From Rudaea sp. 3F27F6 (GTDB lineage: Bacteria > Pseudomonadota > Gammaproteobacteria > Xanthomonadales > Rhodanobacteraceae), in assembly GCF_005503555.1 (NCBI RefSeq), contig NZ_SCNG01000007.1, positions 62,001 through 126,000 on the forward strand: a stretch of DNA of 64,000 bases. The letters run 5' to 3'. This document shows, in pieces, positions 44,483-54,042 of this stretch (positions are counted from its first letter, which is position 1; every line of letters begins with the position of its first letter). A program made the translations under genes and the position numbers. The notes below the pieces were generated by a model. The model had not been told where the DNA came from, searched no databases, and saw only the letters and a list, made by a program, of their open reading frames with translations.

Positions 44483-44532
44483 TTGCGGCGCTACATCGTC
44501 GATCGATATAGTCGAGTAAACATATCGACTAT
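44483..44532 (+). promoter_or_regulatory. Candidate promoter with overlapping operator dyad upstream of TonB receptor
   Basis: TTGCGG (44483-44488) and TATAGT (44507-44512) are spaced 18 bases and could be -35/-10 elements. A perfect 8-bp dyad ATAGTCGA/TCGACTAT (arms 44508-44515 and 44525-44532, 9-base centre) overlaps the -10 and start region. It does not resemble a Fur box. It ends 23 bases before the start codon. Confidence 0.5.
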
Positions 44533-44555
44533 CCCGTTCGCGTGGAGACCTTAGC

Positions 44556-46568
44556 GTGAGGACTTTTCTTGCCGCAGCCTTGATCGGCGCCGCGCCCGTC
44601 GCCGGCGCTGCCGACGCCACGAGCGCCGACGAATCCACCCAGCCGACGCCGCTCGGCCTCGTCGAAGTCGTCGGCGCGAAACCCGCGCCGCTGCCGCCGG
44701 GCGCCCAGGTGCTCAGCATCGAGACGATCGATGCGATGGATCGGCGCAATGTCGCCGAAGCGCTCGATCTGCTGCCCGGCGTCGCCCGCCAGAACTTCGG
44801 CCAGCGCCGCGACACCCTGATCAATCTGCGCGGCTTCGATTCGCGCGAAGTCACGCTCTACGTCGACGGCGTGCCGGTCTACGTGCCCTACGACGGCAAT
44901 CTCGATCTCGCCCGTCTCGGCGTCGAGGATCTTTCGCAGATCGTCGTGACCAAGGGACTGACTTCGGTGCTGTACGGCCCGAACGCGCTCGGCGGCAGCA
45001 TCAACCTGGTCAGCCGAAGACCGGAGAAGCCGTTCGAAGGCCGCGTCTACGCCGGCTTCGACAGCAACCGCTCGGGCGACCTGCCCGCCTACCGCGCCGG
45101 CGGCCGCGTCGGCACCAATCAGGGCTCGTGGTACGCGCAGGCGACGGCCTCCTGGGAGGACGCGGATTACTACGAACTGCCGGGCGACTATCCGTACTCG
45201 AAGAACCAGCCCAATGCGCATCGCGCGAACTCGGCGAGCCGCGACCTGAATCTCTCGGCCAAGTTCGGCTGGACCCCAAACGCCACCGACGAATACGCGG
45301 TCGGCGTCTACCACGTCGACGACAGCAAGCAGACGCCGCCCTACGCGGGCAGCGCGCCGGGCGTCGCCGCGCGCTTCTGGCGCTGGCCGTACTGGGACAA
45401 GGACGGCGCCTACCTGATCGCGCGCACGCGCCTCGGCGACGCGGCGACCCTGCGCGTGCGCGCCTACTACGACACCTTCCAGAACCGGCTCGATTCCTAC
45501 GACGACGCCAGCTACACGACGCAGAAGCGGCCGTACGCATTCACTTCGCTCTACGGCGACCACACCTACGGCATCAGCGCAGACTTCGAGCAGCCGTGGT
45601 CGGACAGCCAGACCACGCGCATTGCCCTGCACGCGAAGCAGGACTTCCATCGCGAGCAGGACGCCGTCGGCGCGCCGTGGGAATATTTCAAGGACCGCAC
45701 TTTCTCCGCGGGCGTCGAACACGAATGGCGCCCCGACGCGCGTTGGACCCTGACGCCCGGCGTGTCGTGGAATCTGCTGCAGGGCCAGCGTGCCGACAAT
45801 CTGATCGCGAACAACAAGATCGTGCCGTTCGACGTGCACAGCGACGTCGCCTTCAACGGCCAGCTCGCCGCCACGTTCCAACTGACGCCCGACGTACAGC
45901 TCTACGGCGGCATCAGCCGCAAGACGCGCTTTCCGACCTTGAAGGATCGCTACTCGTATCGGCTCGGCACGGCGATTCCGAATCCGGGCCTCAAACAGGA
46001 AGAGAGCAACAACGTCGAGATCGGCATCAAAGGCGCCGCCGGCGCGCTGCACTACGAGGCCGCGTTGTTCGACAGCAAACTCAAGGACGCGATCCAGGCG
46101 GTGACCATCGCACCCAGCGCGTGCACGTCGCCGCCGTGTGCACAGAACCGCAATATCGGCGACGCGCGCAACCGCGGCGTCGAGCTGTCGGGCAGCTATG
46201 CCTTCGGCGAACGCCTCACCGTGCAGGCGAACTACACCTATCTCGACCGCAAGAATATCTCGCAGCCGCTGGTACGCCTGACCGACACGCCGCGCGAAAA
46301 ACTCTTCGTCGCCCTCGACTATGCCTTTGCGCAGCGCTGGAACGCGACGCTCTCCTCCGATACCGAGAGCAAGCGCTATACCTCGAGCGACGGCACGCGC
46401 GTCGCCGGCGGCTTCACCCGCGTCGACGCGATCGTGCGCGGCGCGGTGAGCGATGTGTTCGACCTGAGCTTCGGCATACGCAACGCGTTCGATCGCCTGT
46501 ACGCATACCAGGAAGGATTTCCCGAGCCGGGGCGGACGTTCTTCGTCGAAGTCGGCAAGGCGTTCTGA
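44556..46568 (+). CDS. TonB-dependent outer-membrane receptor
   Basis: A 670-residue outer-membrane receptor: signal peptide 1-18, plug domain about 40-155 with the characteristic YVDGVPVYVPYDGNLDLARL, LTSVLYGPNALGGSINLV, and a 22-strand-type barrel ending VEVGKAF with the terminal Phe needed for assembly. The GTG at 44556 has GGAGA upstream. Substrate cannot be read from sequence; no siderophore or B12 cluster is next to it. A dyad overlaps its promoter. Confidence 0.92.
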   Translation: MRTFLAAALIGAAPVAGAADATSADESTQPTPLGLVEVVGAKPAPLPPGAQVLSIETIDAMDRRNVAEALDLLPGVARQNFGQRRDTLINLRGFDSREVTLYVDGVPVYVPYDGNLDLARLGVEDLSQIVVTKGLTSVLYGPNALGGSINLVSRRPEKPFEGRVYAGFDSNRSGDLPAYRAGGRVGTNQGSWYAQATASWEDADYYELPGDYPYSKNQPNAHRANSASRDLNLSAKFGWTPNATDEYAVGVYHVDDSKQTPPYAGSAPGVAARFWRWPYWDKDGAYLIARTRLGDAATLRVRAYYDTFQNRLDSYDDASYTTQKRPYAFTSLYGDHTYGISADFEQPWSDSQTTRIALHAKQDFHREQDAVGAPWEYFKDRTFSAGVEHEWRPDARWTLTPGVSWNLLQGQRADNLIANNKIVPFDVHSDVAFNGQLAATFQLTPDVQLYGGISRKTRFPTLKDRYSYRLGTAIPNPGLKQEESNNVEIGIKGAAGALHYEAALFDSKLKDAIQAVTIAPSACTSPPCAQNRNIGDARNRGVELSGSYAFGERLTVQANYTYLDRKNISQPLVRLTDTPREKLFVALDYAFAQRWNATLSSDTESKRYTSSDGTRVAGGFTRVDAIVRGAVSDVFDLSFGIRNAFDRLYAYQEGFPEPGRTFFVEVGKAF

Positions 46569-46620
46569 AGACGCTTCGGAGCCGCTGCTCGCGTAGCAAA
46601 ATTGCGCAAGGCGCATAAAC

Positions 46621-46649
46621 GAAAGGCGCCGCAATCTGCGACGCCTTTC
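46621..46649. terminator. Hairpin between TonB receptor and HemL-like gene
   Basis: Arms 46621-46633 and 46637-46649 (GAAAGGCGCCGCA against TGCGACGCCTTTC) pair at 12 of 13 positions with a 3-base loop. It lies between convergent genes and could terminate both, though neither side has a run of more than three T. Confidence 0.6.
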
Positions 46650-46711
46650 AGCCATTCAATGCTCGTCTCATGCGGCGCTTGGCACCGCCTTCTCCAACGC
46701 GAGAAAGAAGA

Positions 46712-48061
46712 TCAGACGCCGCGCGCGAGATCCGCGGCGACCTGCTTCGCCGCCGCGAGCGTCTTCGCCACATCGTCGTGGCTGTGCGCGGTCGACACGA
46801 ACAGGTTTTCGTAAGCGCCCGGATGGAACAGCACGCCCTTGGCGAGCATGCCTTCCCACCACTTGCGGAAGATTTCCTGGTCGGCGCGGCGCTCGGCATC
46901 GCGGTAGTTGTGGATCTCTTCCTTGGCGAACCACACCTGCATCAGCGGGCCGAGGCCGACGACGTAGGCCGGCAGCCCGGCGTCCTGCAGAACTTTGCCG
47001 AGGCCGAGGCGCAGCTCGTCGGACACCGCATCGAGCTTCTCGTACAGCCCCGGGGTGTTCAATTCGTCGAGCGCCGCATTCGCCGCCGCGATCGCAATGC
47101 CATTGGCGCTATACGTTCCGGCCATCGACACCGTGCCGTTGGCGACCAGGGCCATGATGTCGGCGCGTCCGCCCATCGCCGCGACCGGGAAACCGCCGCC
47201 GACGCCCTTGGCGAACACGGACAGATCCGGACGGATGTTGAGGCGGCCCTGCGCACCGGCGAGGCCGAGGCGGAAGCCGGTGATGACTTCGTCGAAGATC
47301 AGCACGATGCCGTGTTTCTGGGTCAGCTCGCGCATCGCTTCGAGATAGCCGGGCTGCGGCAGGATGCAGCCGGTGTTGCACATGATCGGCTCGCTCAGCA
47401 CGGCGGCGATCTGGTCACCCTCGCGCGCGATCGCGTCGGCCAGCGCCTGCGCATCGTTCCAAGGCAGGATGATGAGGTTCTCTTCGACGCCCTTCGGCAT
47501 GCCGGGGCCCTGCGCCACGGCGACCGGGCGATTGTCTGGGCCGGCCTTGTCGAGCGACGGATGCTTGCTCCAATAAACGCCGTCGGAGAAGCCGTGGTAC
47601 ATGCCTTCGAAACGGATGATCTTGCGCCGGCCGGTGAAGGCGCGCGCGAGACGCGTGGCGTACAGCACGGCCTCGGTGCCGGTGTTGCACAGGCGCACCT
47701 GATCGACGCTCGGCACGGCGGCGATGATTTTCTGCGCGAGGCGCGCCTCGTCTTCGGTCGGCAGCGCGAACACGGTGCCGCGCTGCTGAATGAAATCGAC
47801 CACGGCCTGGGTCACGCGCGGCGGACGGTGGCCGAAGATCATCGGGCCGAGGCCGAGCAGATAGTCGATGTACTCGTTGCCGTCGACGTCGGTCAGGTGC
47901 GAGCCCTGGCCGCTCCTCACGAACAGCGGATACGGCGTCCAGCCCGACCAGGTGGCGCGCGCGGTGCTGTTGACGCCGCCGGGGATGACCTTGCAGGCGG
48001 CTTCGAATAATTTGCCGCTGCCGGCCGTGTCGAGGCCGGCGATCAGTTGGGAGCTGGACAT
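46712..48061 (-). CDS. Class III aminotransferase, HemL-like (glutamate-1-semialdehyde aminomutase superfamily)
   Basis: A 449-residue PLP enzyme. It carries the family features PGGVNSTARATWSGW, NTGTEAVLYATRLAR, the IFDEVITGFRLGLAGAQ aspartate and the PLP lysine in VFAKGVGGGFPVAAMGG. Compared with genuine HemL proteins it lacks the YVGSWGPM and GAPTE-type stretches (here LLGLGPMIFGH and FALPTED) and has an extra N-terminal 15 residues, so it may be a paralogue acting on another amino-keto substrate. Genuine hemL is not visible in the window. It lies downstream of an MtnX-like phosphatase on the same strand. Confidence 0.75.
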   Translation of the reverse strand: MSSSQLIAGLDTAGSGKLFEAACKVIPGGVNSTARATWSGWTPYPLFVRSGQGSHLTDVDGNEYIDYLLGLGPMIFGHRPPRVTQAVVDFIQQRGTVFALPTEDEARLAQKIIAAVPSVDQVRLCNTGTEAVLYATRLARAFTGRRKIIRFEGMYHGFSDGVYWSKHPSLDKAGPDNRPVAVAQGPGMPKGVEENLIILPWNDAQALADAIAREGDQIAAVLSEPIMCNTGCILPQPGYLEAMRELTQKHGIVLIFDEVITGFRLGLAGAQGRLNIRPDLSVFAKGVGGGFPVAAMGGRADIMALVANGTVSMAGTYSANGIAIAAANAALDELNTPGLYEKLDAVSDELRLGLGKVLQDAGLPAYVVGLGPLMQVWFAKEEIHNYRDAERRADQEIFRKWWEGMLAKGVLFHPGAYENLFVSTAHSHDDVAKTLAAAKQVAADLARGV

Positions 48062-48092
48062 GGAGTTACCTCAGAGTGAAATGCGTTTGGCT

Positions 48093-48196
48093 CGTCATCG
48101 ATTCGCCGCGTCCTGCGGCTTTCGCTGCGCGCCATGCGCTATGCGAATGTTCGCTTCGGCATCCCGCCTTCGCCGTCCGCGAAAACAGGAATGACG
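48093..48196. repeat. Inverted-terminus repeat, divergent copy of the tamA-tamB element core
   Basis: Read on the minus strand, a segment with ends CGTCAT / ATGACG fills most of the gap between the HemL-like and MtnX-like genes. Its start (CGTCATTCC...) matches the core element at 18292, and both carry a GCGGGAT/GCGGGAAT then GCC-GAAGC or CCGGCATC pattern. It is about 104 bases against 113 for the tamA-tamB core. Similarity is partial and judged by eye. Confidence 0.5.
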
Positions 48197-48219
48197 TCGT
48201 AAGAAGTCGGAGTGAAATT

Positions 48220-48930
48220 CTAAGCCGAAACCACGTTCGGCAACGGAGCCGCCGACGTGCGGCTCGCGGCGACCAATTTCCCCGACGCGAGCGCCGGCAG
48301 CAGCGCGAGCGCATCGGCGAAGTCCTTGATCGGTGCGTGCGGGATGTTCTTCGCGCGGCAGTGATCGACGAGCTTGCCCTTGGCGAAGACGAAATCGGCC
48401 GACTCGGCGACGCAGTAGTCCGAGGCGCCGTCGCCGATCATCAGCACGCGTCCGTGCGAGCCCTGCGAACGTGCCGCCGCCGCGCACTTGCAGGTGCCGC
48501 TCGCCGCGCGGCAGGTCGCGCTCGCGTTCGGGAATTCCAAACGCCATTCGCGCTCGCCGACCGACTGCAGCCGGTTCGCGGTGACGGGCAGATAATCGAA
48601 GTCGTAATGCTGCAGGATGAAATGGATCGCGTAATCGAGCCCGTCGCTGAGGATCTCGATCGGCATGCCATGCTGCTTCGCGTAGGCGACGAAGGCGGCA
48701 AAGCCCGGATCGATCGCGCGCTCGGTCAGATGCTGATCGAGTTCGGCGGGGCTCATGTCGAGCAGGGCGACCTGCCCGGCCATGCAGTCGCGCGAGCCGA
48801 TGCGGCCGGCCTTCCAGTCGTTCTCGAGTTTTTCCCAGCCCGGTTGGCCGAAGCGTTCGAGCAGGGTATCGGTGGTGTCTTCGACGGAAATCGTGCCGTC
48901 GAAATCGCAAAGCAGGGTCCAGTCGGACAC
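48220..48930 (-). CDS. MtnX-like HAD-IB phosphatase
   Basis: A 236-residue HAD-superfamily phosphatase. Motif I is LCDFDGTIS (nucleophile Asp in DFDGT), motif II ILSDGLDY, motif IV IGDGASDYC. A Cys-containing loop (ATCRAASGTCKCAAAA) recalls the MtnX group. MtnX proper removes phosphate from a methionine-salvage intermediate, but no other salvage gene is nearby, so the substrate is uncertain. The GTG start at 48930 has GAGG upstream. It precedes the HemL-like gene by 158 bases, on the same strand. Confidence 0.8.
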   Translation of the reverse strand: MSDWTLLCDFDGTISVEDTTDTLLERFGQPGWEKLENDWKAGRIGSRDCMAGQVALLDMSPAELDQHLTERAIDPGFAAFVAYAKQHGMPIEILSDGLDYAIHFILQHYDFDYLPVTANRLQSVGEREWRLEFPNASATCRAASGTCKCAAAARSQGSHGRVLMIGDGASDYCVAESADFVFAKGKLVDHCRAKNIPHAPIKDFADALALLPALASGKLVAASRTSAAPLPNVVSA

Positions 48931-49114
48931 GGGTAACCTCGGGTAAAGCGAATCGGGAACGGCGCTTCGGGGGATCGCAAATCCGCGGAATTTCGCGCCA
49001 AAGCGTTATTTTAGGGCCGGAAACGGGTGCAGGAAAGCAGCCGGGCGCCGAGACGGCCATTGTCTACAGCGCACATTAAGGTTTTCTGCAGCGCCGGCGG
49101 CGGCCCGGACCGGC

Positions 49115-50929
<1,815 letters not shown>

Positions 50930-51052
50930 TCGTCGATGTTAGCAACGATCGCTCTGTGCATGGAGCGAAAATCCTGCGAACGCGCTACGGATTCGCCGAA
51001 GCGACTGTCGGTCGCCGATCACGAAATCTTCGATAAACGATGGAGCTATCAG

Positions 51053-51919
51053 CTACTTGCCATCCAGGACGGCCGTCTCGCCGGCGCCATCGAAGACTTT
51101 CTTCATGTCTATCCAAACGTACTTTCCACCGTCGGTCGCCGGCGATTCGCGAACGGCCAGCACCTGAATCTTGTCGCCGGGGCTGAGTACCCCGATCGTG
51201 GGACTGGACGACAAAGAACCTTGGCGGCCCCGAGTATCGCGGACATTCACGGCATCGGTAAGCGTTATCCGCTCGCCTACCTTGATCGCACTCGCAGACG
51301 ACAACGCCGTTGTAGTAGCACCTTCAGCCCATTCTCCTTTCGCGTCCGCATGCCCAAGATAGACCGTGCCTTGCAGGTTGCCTGCGTCGGCCGCGGCTTT
51401 TTTCTCGATCGCATCGACAATTGCGAGACTATTCGAGGCCCCTGTCGTTTCAAACTGCTTTTTCGCCAATCCGGTCCTGCCGGTCTGGAGATATAAAGCG
51501 CCGAGATTGTTGTGCAGACGTTGCTGCGAGTTCTTCGACAGTCTGTCCTGATATTGCAGCCCCTTGTCGAAAAAGCGCTCGGCTGTGGCGTAGTCGCCTT
51601 GCTGCATCAGGAGCCAGCCGTAGGAGTTGTATATCGTCGGATCCGGCACACCTTGAGTTTCCCCCAAGACAATCGCTTTCTTGTACGTTTCTCCCGCCAG
51701 CGATTTCTGGTCGGTTTCAGCCAGCGCCAGCGCCAGATTGTACTGCGCGCGAAAATTCGCTGGGTCTTGCTTGAGTACCTCCGAGAGCAGGCTTGTCGAC
51801 TGGACGACTTTTCCTTCGAGCCTGAGTTGACGTGCCTGGTCAATTTGAGAGTCGAGGTTCTGTCCGTGTGCCGCTGAAGCGACGACGAACGTCAGAACGT
51901 ACAAAAGGTCTCGGGTCAT
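51053..51919 (-). CDS. Exported TPR-SH3 protein of the GH19 cassette
   Basis: A 288-residue exported protein: signal peptide MTRDLLYVLTFVVASAAHG, four TPR-like helical repeats at about 25-165 (RAQYNLALALAETDQKSLAG, YNSYGWLLMQQGDYATAERF), then a C-terminal SH3b-like domain (GERITLTDAVNVRDTRG, GDKIQVLAVRE). SH3b domains often bind cell-wall peptides. Its start overlaps the upstream membrane-protein stop by ATGA. It may sense or protect the wall; no family name. Confidence 0.75.
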   Translation of the reverse strand: MTRDLLYVLTFVVASAAHGQNLDSQIDQARQLRLEGKVVQSTSLLSEVLKQDPANFRAQYNLALALAETDQKSLAGETYKKAIVLGETQGVPDPTIYNSYGWLLMQQGDYATAERFFDKGLQYQDRLSKNSQQRLHNNLGALYLQTGRTGLAKKQFETTGASNSLAIVDAIEKKAAADAGNLQGTVYLGHADAKGEWAEGATTTALSSASAIKVGERITLTDAVNVRDTRGRQGSLSSSPTIGVLSPGDKIQVLAVRESPATDGGKYVWIDMKKVFDGAGETAVLDGK

Positions 51920-52590
51920 TTTCCTGCTCCGGCGGTGACGTCAGGACCGAACTGGGAACCGTCCTTACCGATATTCCCAGCCTCGACGGCAGTGCCCAGT
52001 CTTTGCATGGCAAGGCTGTATTTCCCGGCCAGATCGCTGTACTGCACCACCAAACCTTCGACCGAAAAGTGGACGTTATGATTGGGTCTGCAGGCATACT
52101 CGCTGGCGCCGCTCGAAAGCTTTATACGGGTGACGTTGTCAGTCAGAACGGGATATTTCAGCGAGGGTGGAAAATCCTCCTCGACCGGATCCACCGAAAT
52201 CAGCATCTGGTGCGGCCAGAAGAACTTCGCAGCATCGACGGCAAGCGCCAGAACAAAGCAAGCAGCAGAGATACGCATGAAGGTCGCCGCGTCCTTGCCG
52301 GCCATGATCAAAAAGAAGCCGAGCACCATGAAAATCCCGGCCAACCCCAGCGCGCTGTAGTCGAGCATCGATCTAGCCCACTCGGGAATATCGTTGAATA
52401 CGGAGCCCGGAATGGCGCTGGAGCCTGCAGCTTCGGCCCCGGCGTGCATGCAGAAAACCATCCCGAGTACCGCAGCGAGCAATAAAGTCACACGCTTCAT
52501 GACGACGCGAGAACCCGATTCGATAGCGGATTCAGAAACATCGCGCTCGTCGCTGCGGCTGTCGCCGCGCCTTTCATATCTTGGATACAT
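51916..52590 (-). CDS. Small membrane protein of the GH19 cassette
   Basis: A 224-residue (or 194-residue) membrane protein. The ATG at 52590 has a textbook AGGAG (complement at 52596-52600) 5 bases upstream and adds MYPRYERRGDSRSDERD... ahead of what looks like a complete signal peptide; the alternative ATG at 52500 begins exactly at MKRVTLLLAAVLGMVFCM but has no ribosome binding site. Two further TM helices follow (GIFMVLGFFLIMAG, ISAACFVLALAVDAAKFFW), then a 110-residue tail. Layout recalls holin or pilin-like small membrane proteins but no family is recognised. Confidence 0.65.
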   Translation of the reverse strand: MYPRYERRGDSRSDERDVSESAIESGSRVVMKRVTLLLAAVLGMVFCMHAGAEAAGSSAIPGSVFNDIPEWARSMLDYSALGLAGIFMVLGFFLIMAGKDAATFMRISAACFVLALAVDAAKFFWPHQMLISVDPVEEDFPPSLKYPVLTDNVTRIKLSSGASEYACRPNHNVHFSVEGLVVQYSDLAGKYSLAMQRLGTAVEAGNIGKDGSQFGPDVTAGAGK

Positions 52591-52621
52591 ACACACTCCT
52601 CTGGCGTTGTCGCTCCGTACG

Positions 52622-53263
52622 TCACTGCCAAGTAGATTTGGTGCGCCGCAGCCATTCCATCCGATCGGCCAACCCGATGAGGCCGCCGTTTATCGCGCGC
52701 GTAACCGCGCGGATCGAGTCCTGATCCGCGAGTTCGTTGCATCCCTTCCACTGCCAAACCGCACCCGCTGCTCTGAGACACCACACCGCATCGATCGCCA
52801 CGTCAGGCGATTCGGTGAAATCGGGCGATTCGGGATAAATGTCGCGCAAAATGCCGGTGACCTTCGCGTATTCATCCCTTCCCGTCATCTGCAGCAAACC
52901 GCGCCCGCGGAACAAATAGCCGTCGCCTTCCTGCAGATTGCCCATGCGGCCCCCATACACTTCATTAGCCAGCTTTTCCGGCGCATTTGCGTAGTCCATG
53001 GGGTCCAGTGGACCCTGGGGCTGAAAGCGGCTCGGCCAGACAACAGGCAGGCGCTGAGCGCTGTAGTTGAGATTCTCGAACTGGACGGTCAGCGCTTCGC
53101 ATTCGTGAAGCACTTGGGCCATGAAATGTGCGATCCGCAACGCATTGTCCGAGATGCGGAAACGGTCGAAGGCCTCCTGCCCGGCGAGAAAAGCGGCGCG
53201 ATAGGACGAACGCGCGCTGGGTGCCAGTCGGTCGATTTGATCGGAAGTCGGCTGAATGCTCAT
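52622..53263 (-). CDS. GH19 lysozyme/chitinase-family protein
   Basis: A 213-residue glycoside hydrolase family 19 domain of the phage-endolysin type, acting on peptidoglycan or chitin. The catalytic region HFMAQVLHECEALT contains the conserved Glu, followed by YLFRGRGLLQMTGRDEY, a strong GH19 signature (R-G-R-G-x-x-Q-x-T-G). There is no signal peptide, so release would need a holin, lysis or a dedicated secretion system. First gene of a three-gene set, 31 bases before the membrane protein. Confidence 0.85.
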   Translation of the reverse strand: MSIQPTSDQIDRLAPSARSSYRAAFLAGQEAFDRFRISDNALRIAHFMAQVLHECEALTVQFENLNYSAQRLPVVWPSRFQPQGPLDPMDYANAPEKLANEVYGGRMGNLQEGDGYLFRGRGLLQMTGRDEYAKVTGILRDIYPESPDFTESPDVAIDAVWCLRAAGAVWQWKGCNELADQDSIRAVTRAINGGLIGLADRMEWLRRTKSTWQ

Positions 53264-53506
53264 CGTGCGCTGCCTTCTTTGAGAGTACGGCGATGAAATT
53301 CGCCGCGGTCCAATCGGCTGCCTTTCACCCCGCAGCCTCCTTCCTGCATCACTCCAGGAGCGCCAACTGCCCTTTTTGTCTCACCCTCACTTGAAACCTA
53401 GCCGCCCTCCCTGCACCAGCAATGTCAACCCGCACATTCGGCCGAGTGCTTTCGCTGCACTCCGGTTTTGGCTAATGTAGCGATCCGTTTCACATGAGTC
53501 CGCCAC

Positions 53507-53992
53507 ATGGCCCGCCTGCTGCACTTTGCTGCCCTCGCTGCCCGTATCGCCCTTGTCGCGGCGGCCGCCGTGCTTGCCAGTTGCGGCGGCATCCCGACTC
53601 ATCCGATCAATCCGCCCAACGCGTCGATCCAACTGCTCGAAGTGCAGCCCGACGGCCGCTGGAAGATTTCGATCCGGCTGGAGAATTTTTCCGACAAGAC
53701 CGTGCACTACTCGACCCTCAAGGCGAATCTGCGCATCAGCGGCGTCGATACCGCCGAGATTTCGCTGCAGCCGGAGATGGACATCCCCGGCCTCAACGCC
53801 GACGTGGTCGAGACGACGCTGACGCCGAGCAGCGACCTGCTCAAAGCCTTCGCTCTCGACGTGAAAGCGCCCGGCGGCGCACCGTACGAGATCAAGGGCA
53901 CGATCGGCATTCCGGCCGCGAGCAAGGACTTCAAGTTCGAGCACAAGAGCCGCCTCTCGCCCGTGCCGGGCATCCCGAACCAGTATCACTGA
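53507..53992 (+). CDS. LEA type-2-like (WHy-domain) lipoprotein
   Basis: A 161-residue lipoprotein. The signal peptide ends with the lipobox LASC at residues 23-26 (Cys26 lipidated), followed by GGIPTHPINPPNASIQLLEV and a LEA14/WHy beta-sandwich (RWKISIRLENFSDKTVHYST, LDVKAPGGAPYEIKGTIGIP). No Asp at +2 (Gly), so outer-membrane sorting by Lol is expected. Function unknown; the fold is linked to stress. The preceding 243 bases (53264-53506) hold no recognisable gene. Confidence 0.85.
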   Translation: MARLLHFAALAARIALVAAAAVLASCGGIPTHPINPPNASIQLLEVQPDGRWKISIRLENFSDKTVHYSTLKANLRISGVDTAEISLQPEMDIPGLNADVVETTLTPSSDLLKAFALDVKAPGGAPYEIKGTIGIPAASKDFKFEHKSRLSPVPGIPNQYH

Positions 53993-54042
53993 AGCGATCC
54001 GCCGTTCCGTAAAGCCGCATCCCCACGCCAAGGACCGATCCC

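Noticed and set aside
44483-44532. Fur box for the TonB receptor.
   Set aside because: The dyad arms (ATAGTCGA) do not match GATAATGATAATCATTATC-type arrays; kept as a non-Fur operator candidate.
46712-48061. Naming the gene hemL outright.
   Set aside because: Several HemL-conserved stretches differ, so I kept it as HemL-like; only a genome check for a second copy can decide.
51053-53263. Calling the GH19 cassette a prophage remnant.
   Set aside because: No capsid, tail, portal, integrase or attachment repeat is visible on either side; only the lysozyme is phage-like.
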